Below are positions 44,132 to 56,097 of a DNA stretch of 64,000 nucleotides, one piece after another. Below the pieces are notes generated by a model. It did not search any database, was not told the origin of the DNA, and worked only from the letters and a program-made list of their open reading frames with translations. Every line of letters begins with the position of its first letter. Position 1 is the stretch's first letter. The position numbers and the translations under genes are program-made. Source of the stretch: Mycogone perniciosa (taxonomy: Eukaryota; Ascomycota; Sordariomycetes; Hypocreales; Hypocreaceae); contig JAOALB010000194.1 in the NCBI GenBank assembly GCA_025331125.1, forward strand, positions 1 to 64,000, given 5' to 3'.

Positions 44132-45385
44132 GCACATTGGGAGACGGCCCCCATTCCACTATTGATGCATGGCAGCACTTCTCCCATCACCAACAGCATG
44201 ATGATATGATGTCCGCCCCCAGCTTTCCCCCTCTCTCCGTGGTGGCGGCGGCGCCGCATCATACCATCTCGACTCCGTCTGTAGGCACATACTACCTAGT
44301 AGTACTACTACTAATATGTTGTGCTCCGTGGAGTATTAATAGCGTTAGTGGTGGTTCCAAGCATGACCATCGGGCCTCGTGTATCTGGAATGAGAGGAAA
44401 CGGCCCCACGCTGTTAGGATCGCCCTGCCTAACTAGCAGGTAGTACAGAGTAGTATCGAATAATACTACGGAGTACTACTAGTACTACTACGGAGTATGT
44501 ACATATTGGATGTAATATGTACAAGTACGCTTTTGCGTGGGGGTTTGGCTGGTAAAAGTCCAAGGGAAAAACCAGACAACGGTCCGAACTCCGCTTTCTG
44601 TACTCTGTAAGAGCATCCAATGACGAAGAGTTTTCTCCTGAACATCAGGCTGACGCACTCTTCGGCGGCTTTGTCGTCTCATCTCGTCAGCCTGCATGCG
44701 AGAAGAAGAGTGCCTGTAATAATACTACTTCGTAAGACGGAAAATATTCACGAAAACGACTAACCGTAACAGCCTAGACCAGGCAGCAAACCATAAGCTG
44801 TGTTTTATTATAGACCTTCTCACTACTCCGTACGAGCGGGAACAACTTTTTTCGAACGTCAACTTGCAACTCTGTAATTATTAAACATGCGCCAGTCGGC
44901 CAAGAAATCGCCCTAGTACTGCTACTGCTTTTTTTTTCAAGTCATGGGCACGCGGTCCCAGGCTGGCGGTGTTGGTGTTTGCCCATTCGGCAGATGATAG
45001 TGGCGGATCTGGACCCTCTGTGTAGATCGTTTCCAAACCAACACAGCCCGGCTTTCCACTCCCAAGGCCAAGGTTTTGGGAGCATGAAGCTGGGAGGGAT
45101 CTATGTAGGATCTAGATATGGAGTACTACTATTATTACTACTACTCCGTACTAATGCCCGCGCGTTTGCGCAACCGCACCTTCGGCGTGGCCCTAGCCCA
45201 ATAAGCATGTGCGTGGGCTTGGGCATCTTTCTCTTCTGAGTAGGTACTCGTGCTCCGTAGCAGTACTCCGTAGTTTTAATGATAACTGATGGAGGACAAG
45301 CATGTGGCCGCCTAATCTCCAGGCCCAATCTGCAGGCCCAATCCCCATGGCCTGACTACCATCTAGTGTTTCCCAGGCAATCAAC

Positions 45386-45413
45386 AGTAGTAGCAGTAGT
45401 AGTAGTAGTAGTA
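45386..45413. repeat. AGT triplet microsatellite
   Basis: About nine AGT units with one CAG interruption (CAGTAGTAGCAGTAGTAGTAG and onward). Related ACT/AGT tracts lie near 45120, 51035-51065 and 52150, so the triplet is common across this noncoding stretch. Confidence 0.65.
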
Positions 45414-46769
45414 CCCTTGCTGGCTACGTTCCATCAACTGGTGAAACGGAAATGGCATCGCAACCATTGGCATTGTATGCTGGGTCGTCCACGCATGGCT
45501 TCCGAATGACGTTGCTGTTGCATCCGTCGGCACAACATATCCAACCTACCAGTTATACATAATAATAACATGCATCTACAGAGTATTACTACCAGCAAGT
45601 CGTTGTTGGCTCCGGAGATGTCAAACACCGGCCCAAGATGGGGCACCCCATCCATCACTTGTCCTTGGTATCGGCCATCGAACGTCATTCTACTCATCGA
45701 ACACCGTGTGAAGCACATCGTTGGCTCGATGCCTCCTCACCGCACTTTTTGTTCTTTCCAAGCTTTGTGGCGTGCGCCAACTTTCCCGACGATAACCTGG
45801 ATTCTCTCTGTTCTTCATTGGTGCTGGTGACATGCTGCAACACCCTTCATTCGCTTAAGTCGTTCCATGAGATGTGACGAAGGTTTAGCTCAGATCATTG
45901 CTGGCGCTCTGACCATCGGGTGGAGGCGGCGTTCTAACTTAGGGTAGTGCTAGAGTGTCAGCGTTGTGGAAGGATACGTGGGATGGACGCCTGGTCACAA
46001 GACAGCTCTGCACTTTTGTTGAGCCCTTGGCCTGGTTGCTTCGTGTTGTGTTCAAAGAGATAGCAGATGCTCCATGTAAGTAATGTGGTCTTATATCGTG
46101 TTGAATTCAGTTGCCGGCTGTATCAAACGCTCGTAGCATGCTGACGTCTGTCTTCCAACACTCTTCACTTGGTCTTTGACGCTCCGCAGATCGCAGACTG
46201 AAGCTGAAGAACACTGGGCCCGCACTTTGTCAACATCTCCATCTGTGATCCACACAACAAGGGCTCCGGACAAGAACAAACAGAAAACTCGGAGTCGATT
46301 AGCGCGTATCCGCATCATGTACCTACCGTACGAGTACTCGTAAATAGTAAAATAACGATTCATGCGACCCCTACTCTGTACTCTGCTCTCAGACTCCAAT
46401 CTAGGGACGCTTCGTTTGCCACTGTGTTTCGTATGTCGTCGCCTAATTCTGCTTCGTAACGAGTACGAAGTCGATGGGTTCTGGGCTACTGTTGACATCT
46501 GCTTTGGCGGCGCGGCGCGAGACGGTCCGCAGATCAATTGCCGCCGTCCAAACTCAAACTGGTGATAGTAGTACGAGTACTCCGTAGTAGTCGTAGTATA
46601 AGATGGTTGCTGGCTGGATAACCGGAATAATACGAAACAAGAAGTTGCCGGAAGACGATAACGGGGCCTTGGCTCTCTATTATTAGTAGCCATTGCTGCT
46701 GGGCGAACAAAGCTGCTATCCAGGATGCTCCTCTCATCTGCAATGCGGAATTTTCGCGGTGCCATAATA

Positions 46770-47130
46770 ATACACTCTACCCCCTGTATTATTAACTAGC
46801 GTGTACTTGTAGTGGAGATATAGCAGGGATTATTAACCAATAGGAAGTGATAGTAGGATTTTAACAGGGATAAAGGCAACTTTACTAGTACATAAAAAGT
46901 AATAGCAAGAATAGCATTAAATAAAGTACTAGAAAGTCACTTTAATAGTATATGTAACCACCTGATATAGCTTTAACAACAGTAAAGCTCTCAGTATTAT
47001 TAAATACACCAACTTCAACAAATAGTTATATAGCATTATAGCAGTTATTTCGAATATAGCACTCTGAATAGTGTATACTATCTATCTCTTTATTTAGGTA
47101 AACAAATATATAATTGTGTCACGTGATATA
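46770..47130. repeat. AT-rich, RIP-like block
   Basis: About 360 bases clearly richer in A and T than the flanks, with very many TpA steps and almost no CpG. ATAGCA or close variants recur (near 46817, 46900, 46908, 47032, 47038, 47055). The edges are sharp; the right one is marked by TCACGTGAT near 47119. This is what repeat-induced point mutation leaves of a transposon copy, but no protein remnant is legible. Confidence 0.5.
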
Positions 47131-50100
47131 GAGGGGTAGCTGGTTGTTAACTGTTAAAGAGGTACTCCGTACATACCGCTACAATAAGTGGGTCCAGGTA
47201 GTCGAGTGTGGAAAATTCAGGGTATAGACTGTAGTAAGAAGCCCTTCCTGGAACCCAGCGCTAGAGAGATCTCCTGCTGGGGCAGTCCATTGGGTCTCGA
47301 GGCAAGGAACGCCCTGATTGGAGGATCTCGACCCAGCTTCATATTGTATCTCCAAGTCATTCTCAGTACGGAGTACTCCGTAGTCTTCCGCACCATCCGT
47401 TGTCTGCACCTCTCCGAAACCCCCCCTTGCCTCACAGCACTTGCCTGTAGGCCTAGGCCTATAGGGGCATGCGCTAGATTGCGTTATCTGATGAGCCTCC
47501 CAATATTATGCACGCTCGCTTCACATAAGCGGATTCGGCCTGGTGGGCTCTGCGGAGTGTCTCGAGGAATTACTGATACGGTTGTCATCAATGCTGAGAG
47601 AACTTCAGAACCATCCAATTTCCACAGGCTGACGGCCTAACATGCTATACTCGTACAAAAACGAATCGGCGATATAACGAGGATTTGTCGATTTTATTTC
47701 CGACTTTTGCCCCTAAAAATATGTATGCAAGTGGGACAGAGTGGCGAACGATGATGCTCACCACGGAACATGCCAGACTACGGAGTACGAGTACAATCTA
47801 GGCCTATACTTGTACTACCTGAATTTTCATGTATGACTTTTCGACCTGCAAGGGCGTTGGTTGGCCAATGGAAGAAGACAAATCCGAATTGCGGATCTTA
47901 ATTGACCGAATCGGCACGGCAAGGATAGATATTTATGATGTACGGAGTACAGCAAGGGACTCATGGCTGTCAAAGTATGTACTCGTACTACTAATACTAC
48001 GAAGCACTACTCGTACAACGGAAAAGTCTCTTTGAAAGTGGATAGAACTGCTGCTAGGGCAAAACTTCAGGGGGTGGGTTGTAAATACCGGCATCAGAAA
48101 TGAGTGCTTACATGAACGCGCACAACCAAGGCAACAGCAAATCCTATTTCCCGAACGCCATAGCTTCGGGACACAGATTGCGCGGTACGGAGTACCGTCG
48201 CAACGGTTGTAGGACGGGGAATCGTTGCGCCCCTTGCTCTCGTTGCTACCGTGAAAGACGGGATAATAGAATAGGGCTGTAAAATCCGAAGTCTTTGGCT
48301 ACTTCTACGACGGACTGCTACTAGTACTACCACTTCGTACTTCTTCTAGTACTACTACTCTTGCTGTCAGGAGTGCGCTCCGTACGCGTACCCGGCTTAG
48401 TCAACCCGCCTCATAAAGGTTGCATCCGTATGGCCATCAATCGGATTCCATCCAGGTGCTTCGTACTTCGCGATTCGGCCAGCCCAAGTTAAGTTGCAGT
48501 CCAAGCTCTCAGCTTTACCGGGCGAGACTATGAAACTGCCGTCCGAAATCGCCAGTGACATACATAGAACAGGGATAATACTGTAATGTTATCATGGATG
48601 TGTATGTACGAGTACGTTATTGCGACTGCTACCACGAAGTACTTCGTAGGGAATACTAATACTACTCTACTCGCATGAATATCTCCTCTGCCACGGGGCT
48701 GTCGTGAGGCTCTTCCAGGTCTGGTAGTATTATTAGCGTCCTGGTGCGGTCCGTTGCGCCCGCAGACAAAGCGCTAGGTCCTACTCTGGTTAGGTAGTCA
48801 TACGAATACTAGTACTAATGGCCAGGCCAGCTCGACAATGCATGCTGCTTGTTGCCTTTTGCTGCGAGACATGTCTAATATCACAACCGATTTTTGCTCC
48901 AAATCAACTCGCAAGTTGTTCGCGAAGAATTTCGGTCGGTCCTCCATCGTTATTTTACGAGTATTCTTAATTTCGTATGGGGCACTACTCATAGTGGTGG
49001 TACTACGGAGTACTCGTTAGTTAGTATACAGGGCGTCGTCTCTCACACCGAGCCGCTTCCCAATCCGAATTGAGATCACCCATTCGCAAGAACAAGCCAG
49101 CTACGAAGTACGGAGTACTCAGCAGCTAATCTTCAATACTGCGAGTACTACTTGCCACTCGCACTCGCGTCGAATGAGCACCCCGAGGAGGGAGGGCCGT
49201 ATTCGTTGTCCCCGGCATATGAGTCGTACATACTCCGTACGAGTGCCACACACTCTCTCCTGACGAGGGTCGCTTCCAGGTTCTTGATGCAGCATTGGTC
49301 ACTTCTCCTAAATTCGTAATGCGTGCTTGCCCTCGCCTCGTAGTTTCTGCTTTGGACTTGATGCCTCTAAGCCCTCCGAATATTGGCCAATCCCATCATC
49401 AACAGCAACACCAATGGTGAGTCCACCCCACAAAGCGTGGGGGTTGCTTGATATCTAGTCCATTTGATCATTGGTTTCTGTCACCTTTCTCCGCAGCGCT
49501 TTGAGGCACACAAAAAAACCCAGCTGTGTGCTAATTAGTCGTTCTTGGCTGTATATAAGGTACATACACAAACTGGAGCGCCTTCTATAAATGGCATGAT
49601 TTTTTATGTCCCTTGATAAGATAGCGACTAGCTCCACCATCAGCAGCCACATTAAGGAACACGGTCCTCGAGCCGTGAACATGGATGGAAGTTTGAGCCT
49701 GGTTCAGTTCAGGGGTTTGGTGCGCGGATCACCGCTTCGGACTGCTTCTCTGCAGCTTCCGTCGGGCCCTGGACGAAATGTACGAGTATGTACTGTACGA
49801 TGTGTGTACGGAGTATTCCGTACGTAAATCGGTCTTCACGGCCCTTGCCCGAGGCTGACATGGCGTAGTACTTCGTACTAATAGTGGTATCATCAATGGA
49901 TGGCCAGGTGAATTGGACGCGTCTCGGTGAGTTCTAGCCAATTGCCGATGAACTCGTGTCTGGTTGCTCAGCTTGTGCTTGTTGCATAGCTCCTCAGATC
50001 ACGGCAACGTCGTGCAGGTCTAACATATTGATAGAGGCAGATTGCAGCAAGGTGGCTGGCGTCTGGATGGTCCAATGCCCAGTAGGCCACAGATGCTTGT

Positions 50101-52585
50101 TTTCAAACGCTGTAGATGTATATCCTCATTTAATCAGCGGGCCTGGAGGTTGGTTTGCCAGCCCCCAATGAGAGGTCCGAATCTCAGGTTCCAATATTCC
50201 GTGCAGGACACGATGATCCTGGCAAGGGTAAAATAAGAGTGCAACAACCTTCAGCTGCCGTGTTTTGTGCGAGAACTGACTGGGCTGTGAGGAAAGGTAT
50301 GAGCACAGAGTGGTAATACTACTAATAGCCTCAAATTGGCGCTTGTTGGGGGCTAGGATAGAGCAGGGTAGCTGTCACCTACCAAGGCTAGTGTGGCTTT
50401 CTTTGCGCACTGTATGGTAGGCATGCAGTTCAGCGACAGCATGAGCATTCAGACCGTGTGGAGCACTGTACTTCTGAGCCAGGTTAGGTTGCCAGGGTCA
50501 TCAATACGGATGTTCCACGACCGACCCAAAGGGACAGTGTCAGTTTGCAGCAGCAACATCGTCGCCTCATCCACCTGGGAGCTCCAGCTCGAGCTTGGCA
50601 GATGAACGATGGATCTCCACGGCTGGCCCTGCCCCCTGGGGTTGGGCTCTCTTGGAGCGTCACCACACGAGCCACCAGACCACTCCTCTCGAGTCACACA
50701 ACACCACCAGCCCGATACTGCACCTCATGCTGCTGCATGGCTCATGTAAACCCAGCATTTGCGGCAGAACATCTCGGTTGGGCCTGCTCAATCGGTACAC
50801 CTACAGCTTATGCTACAGGCAGCCACAAGCAGCAGCTGTGCCAGTAGCTCCGTCAAGGCCACGGTGCAAAACACATCGAACGAAGCATATGTCGATAAGC
50901 GTCAAAGTCTATGGCCAATTGTCTCTGGATAGCCTGTGTCTCTGCCCAAGTGACACCCACAGCGCAGCGCTCACACACGTGCCAGTACTACTCCGTACTT
51001 CGTACGGTACGTCGATAGTAATGCTACTCCTACGAGTACCTAGTAGTAGTACTACTACTACCTACGAGTACTGCTGCTGCTGCTAATGCTGCCAGGACAG
51101 AAAAGAGAGCTGATTGTGACCCAAGAGTTTCCTCCGCAGCTGTTCAATGGGCCCAGGCGGACGCACGCCGAGCTGCAGAGGGCTGCAAAGGCAAGCACCA
51201 GACACCAGCATGGCGGGGACTTTGGCCTGCAGCTCCGCTCACAAATCACACGCGGCTGCGCTGCTTCACACAGGTCTAAGGTCTTGGAGCTTGCAAGCTA
51301 TGAATGATATCATGGTACAGGAGGCCATGTCCGAAGCAGCCACTCGCAGGCGTGTCTGCAAATCTAGCCGGGGGTCCACTGAGCCTAGCTGGGAACGGTA
51401 TTGTGTCACGTCTTGGGCTAGAGACGGCTTTCTTTCATTGCACGTTGTTGCTGTGGGCGAGCCAGCAGATGGCGCAGCGATGTCCCCCACAATGTGCCAC
51501 ATTCATGAAGGGCGAGAATGCCCTGCTGCAACCCATGCTCACTCTGAAAGACTAGCACCCTCGGCGTTGGATTGGGAACCTTGAATCGGCTTTTTCGGTG
51601 CTTCTTCTCAATGGTTGCCAAACAGGCGGGTCTCCCAATCCCATGGTAAAGAAAGCCCTACGAACAAGTACGAGCACTGCTGTTACTGCTACTACTACGA
51701 CTAGGCACTCCTCCTCACACATCCTGACCAGGGCCATGTACTAGGGAGTACCTCCACGTCTCCGCAGGGACTGGTTGGTCGGCGCTAGAACAGGGAAGGG
51801 TGGGCACCAAGCATGGGTGCCGTTGCTTCAAGTGGGGAGGATTGCCAAGGCCTCGACCGTTCAGATGTCATCTCTGTTCCCATCGACAAACCCCAAGCCT
51901 AGCAGTTGTGTCCACACACTTGCAGAGTCGGGCCCACGGGAACCACGGCACAAGCCAGCCGTACGAGAGTACGCATTCACGGAGGGAGAAGCTGTTACTT
52001 TGAGCCCATCTTCCACCCCCGACTTGGTGCGTCGCGTTTCCAGCATCACCCAAATCTGGGGGCTATGATGGAGGGTTGTGGGGGGCCCAGACACCTGTTG
52101 ACAAACAAATGATTCTCTTCGGCATCTTACGAGTGCATGATTAAACGAGATACTACTGCTACTGCTACTCTGTAGTGCTTGCTACTACGGAGACGGACCC
52201 TGTCACCTTGGCTGACCATCACATAAGACCCTCTCCGCCACCACAACAACCCCTCCATGCCACCTAACCTGACTCTCTCTCCTCTTGTCTCCTCGCCACG
52301 ATCTTTGCTCGCACCGTGCGTCCTGGCCAGCGACAACTTCAATCAGCTCCAGTGCTGGTGTTGATCGCTAGCCCAACTCAATGCCAATCGACATCACTGC
52401 CTGACACCTCCACATGCATGCGCGACCGTTCGTTGGCCTATAACATAGCAAAGGCTCCATCTGATCGACAACACAAACCAAGTCGCCTCTCCTCGGACCT
52501 CCCTTCGCTTTCGCCCCCAAACCCATTGCTAAATAGGCTTTCGAAGTCCAATCTCGAGTGGGCATGTACTTGCTATTAACGCATA

Positions 52586-54924
52586 ATGGAACGGACGCTG
52601 GCCCTTCTGACGAACGGAGGAGACTTCACCAGACTGGACAGGCAGATCATGTCCTCGAATGAAGGGGCATGGGAAGGCATGGTTCTACCATCGCCCTCTC
52701 CAACGGAGTCCGTGTGGAAGAGTGCCTCTTCAGTGGCGCCTCTGCAAATCGGGCAACTGTCGCCTGTGAGCTCCAGCACAGACATCAATATGGACAGTTC
52801 CTCCGCTCCAATGTGCCATTCTCTATCGTCATCTTGCACAGATTCATGGGGCGGCTACGGGGATCGAGACGATGTCGAGGATGATAACCGATGGGAGCAA
52901 TGCTCTGATGAGGCCCTCACTATTCCCAAACTAGAGCCTATGGATGATGATATCAACTTGGAAGACCTGCAAGCTGCTCCATTAACACATACTCCGCCGA
53001 ATGAGACGCTGGGAACTTCGCAAATCAAGCAAAAACGGCCACGCGGAAGACCAAGGAAACATCCACTAACCCCAGTGGTCAACACGAGCAAGATTACCAA
53101 AGGCCGTTCGAAAACAGGATGTATAACCTGCAGAAAGCGCAAGAAGAAATGCGATGAGGCAAAGCCGAGATGTATGTTCACCAGCATCCCCGTCCCCCAA
53201 TTATGTAGCTGCGCTTCCGAAAATGGCACTGACACCATTGTGAAGGTATGAATTGCGAGAAAAACGCCGTTGTGTGTGAAGGATATCACGAGAAGCAGGT
53301 GTGGAAGAGTGGCAAGGAAAGGGCCGAAGAAGGTATACCAAGTGAATTCTAGCAGAGTCCCTAGCCAAAGCCATAGCTAACTCCAACAGCAGAGCGACTA
53401 CGATGGGAGAATCTCCCCATCATTACCATGCAGCCCATTTTTCATGCGGTGGAAACTACCGAGGACAAGATTTTCTGGAAGCACTACGTCAACCACCTGA
53501 GCAACGTTTTGACTGTTGAAGGCGAGGCCAAAAACGCCTTCAAGGATATAATTTTGCAGCTTGCCAATAGGCACCAAGGTCTAATGCACTCCATACTTGC
53601 TGTCAGCAGCAAGCACATCGATTTGGACGCGCCTTATGGAACCAAGATTCTCCGAAACCACCCGACAACAAGCAAAGAAGCTTTACAGCAACGTTCGGAG
53701 TATCATCAGGACGAGGCCTTGAAGAGAATGTATAGAGACATGGACAAACCGATAGACAAAGACGACCCGGAGCATAAGACCGTTCTTGCCGCCCGGTATG
53801 GACAGATGCTATGCCTATTGCTCCAGACGCGTGCAGAGGGCAATCCGAGAGGCGAGCATAGGGTCCATCTCCAGGCATACAAAAACTTGATACAGCACTC
53901 TCCACCAGAAGACCCGATCTTTCACACATTTATTACGGAGTTTTTCCAATACCACATCTACGCTGACGATTTGTTCTGGCACACCGACACCATGACCAAG
54001 CGTCTGTCGTCGGAGGAATGGAAACCATCATCGCCCATTCACCCACCCCGATTGCTGGGAGTTGCCGACGGTCTATTCCGTCACCTCTCACAGATCGCCA
54101 GTATTAGGAACACAATTCGTGTGAACATGAGCGCTTGTGTTGACCCATTGGTGGATTATACCAGCCTATACAAAGCAGCTGAAATTGACGCCGCGATCCG
54201 AGAGTGGATGCCCCGTTGGCCACCGGGAGATAGTCGTGACCGCGTGGGTCTTCTGTACAAACAGATGATGTGGGTGTATCTTTTCCGAACAATATATCCA
54301 CCATCACCAGTAGTACCTGCACGCCGCAGCACCCTCGGCTCACTACCTTCGACAGTGGCCGCATCCATGTCCACGAATACACAGCCTCGACGGGCCTCCA
54401 TCGCAACGACCCTGGGCCCCTCGACTGCGAGCCAGCTTATGGGAGCCGGTCAGTCCATTTCACGCATGCAAATGACACACAGCTGCCCATCCACCCGCAA
54501 CCCCTCGAGAACCAGCTCAATACATAAGGGGGATTCACAAGCTGGCGCAGCTCCCAGACCTAAGGCTCATCGTCCATCATCCCCACCACCCATCCGCCGG
54601 TCAGTCCAGGACGACCGGCGGATCACACTAGCGGTAGACGAGTCTCTCGCCATTCTTGAATCATTCAAGCCATCCAATCCAGCACAAACTCTACTCCTAA
54701 TCCCATGCCTAGTAATCGGCACCGCATGCTTTGAAACAAGTCAGCAACAGCGTGTCCGATCAGCCATCAGAGCCGTTCGCGGTTACACAGGTTTAAAAAA
54801 CTGCGATCGTGTCTTGGAATTGCTTGAGGAGGTTTGGGTGTTGATGGAACAAGGCGATTTGGTTGCAGTTTGGGACTGGCAAGGAGTTGCCAGACGAATG
54901 GGACTCGACTTCCCCTGCACGTGA
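52586..54924 (+). CDS. Zn2Cys6 transcription factor with AT-hook
   Basis: Fungal binuclear-zinc regulator of 735 residues. An acidic/Ser-rich N-terminus is followed by an AT-hook (RPRGRPRK, 151-158), then the complete C6 cluster: Cys179, 182, 189, 196, 199 and 206 in the pattern CX2CX6CX6CX2CX6C. The rest matches the fungal-specific regulatory domain of the Acr-2-like type (for example DIILQLANRHQGLMHSILAV), interrupted by a long Ser/Pro/Arg-rich insert (about 520-620). Exons 52586-53171, 53246-53332 and 53390-54924. The first intron (74 bases, GTATGT, CTGAC) splits the fourth cysteine codon; the second (57 bases, GTATAC, CTAAC, CAACAG) joins ERAEEA to ERLRWEN. Without splicing the cluster is lost. 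9.4 kb of gene-free DNA lies upstream. Target genes are unknown; the neighbourhood contains no obvious biosynthetic cluster. Confidence 0.92.
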
Positions 54925-56097
54925 GAAGAGAGATGCTCACTTATCTTTCTCTCCAATTTTCACCCATAGTCGTTTAATTGTCCCTCGGGGACCCATTCAC
55001 GGGAGGACTTGCAATAGAGGCCATGCAGTCTTTCGGGACCCAGATGGTTGTCCTCCCACGCTTTCAGCAGTCGAACAGCATATGCACGACTACATGATAT
55101 ATACTGCTCGCCGCCGACTTGCTAATTTCTAGCGTGCCAGTATATTTATCATAAATAAGGTATGTTCCTCTTGTCCTGAAGCCTCTGGGTTCTCCAAATA
55201 GCTCTAACCCTGAACTAGAGACCACGATCATCACCCTGTTGGGGAAGCAGAAAAGAGGATACGATATCGATCCAGGGGATCTGGGCTGGCTGATTTGACT
55301 GTTTGGAGTTTTGGCGGGATGGGTGGCATACCAACCATGCGGACTGAAAGTGCTTCATTATCGCACATGGCTTGGTACGGGGTCGGCACTTTGTCATTTC
55401 TAACCTTGAGGGCGTTTTCAGGGGGGCGTGTCTACATTGCCACAGATGGAGAGGCAACTTTTTGGGCCGGCATTATTCGACATCTCGGTCTTTGGGAAGG
55501 CGTATCTATGGAATCATGACAATTACCATCGTTATCAAAAGGGGGCAAAGTATGGTCTAATGCGCTGGCTGTAGGGGTTTTTCGCGAGCTTCGGCCGGAA
55601 GAGAGCTGTCCTTGTTATTTCCCTTTGTTTATTCATATACCCGGGTCGAATGGGGTATGGCTATAAGCCTGACATTCAGCAACAAAAGGTGGTTAATGGG
55701 GCCATTGCGTTCGATTCATGTCAATCTTCACTCAGTTATTGATAGACTGTCTGTCCCCCATACCCGTCGCCAGTGAGGTTCCGTTTAATTGGGAAAATCG
55801 TGGACAAGAAACATGAGCCCGGGGGGCCTTTTCAGTAGCATTTCTCTCCCATCATGACGACTTGCTGTTGTTGATCTGAAACGACCGGTAAAATAAGCCC
55901 TCGAACAAGAAAAGAAAACAAGAATACATCCATCGGTCCATCAACTAAACTCTAACCGTGCCGCCAGTAGCAGACAAAACGAATGGGCACACGAAAACTC
56001 CAGCCAGGTCCCTAAGCCTAAGGTACACATTTCAGTCATGCATAGTGAATGTAATCGCGTAAAAGAAAAGACGGGAAAACGACCCTTTCCTCCATGG
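54925..56097. other. Convergent 3' spacer
   Basis: Space between the 3' ends of two convergent genes. No supported gene; frames of up to 89 codons lack features. No TACTCCGTA motif seen here. Confidence 0.5.

Larger units (their letters stand above)
43169..52585. other. 9.4-kb gene desert with palindromic motifs
   Basis: No reading frame here looks like a gene; the longest, 224 codons at 46091-46765 on the minus strand, overlaps the repeats and has no motifs. The stretch is dotted with TACGGAGTA/TACTCCGTA (near 43750, 43790, 44466, 44490, 44825, 45142, 45262, 46577, 47163, 47367, 47779, 47940, 48185, 49005, 49107, 49228, 49808, 50991) and with AGT/ACT and CTG/GCT triplets. It could be long regulatory DNA of the transcription factor to its right, a decayed transposon nest, or both. 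The final 200 bases before 52586 are C/T/A-rich leader-like DNA. Confidence 0.6.

Noticed and set aside
45885..45945. TTTAGCTCAGATCATTG looks like a tRNA D arm
   Set aside because: No matching B box or T arm and no acceptor stem; chance similarity.
46091..46765. 224-codon minus-strand frame in the gene desert
   Set aside because: Low-complexity Tyr/Ser/Arg stretches come from AGT/ACT repeats; no domain, no splice context.
43000..52600. CRISPR-like array suggested by the many short repeats
   Set aside because: Repeats are short, irregularly spaced and palindromic, and the genome is eukaryotic.
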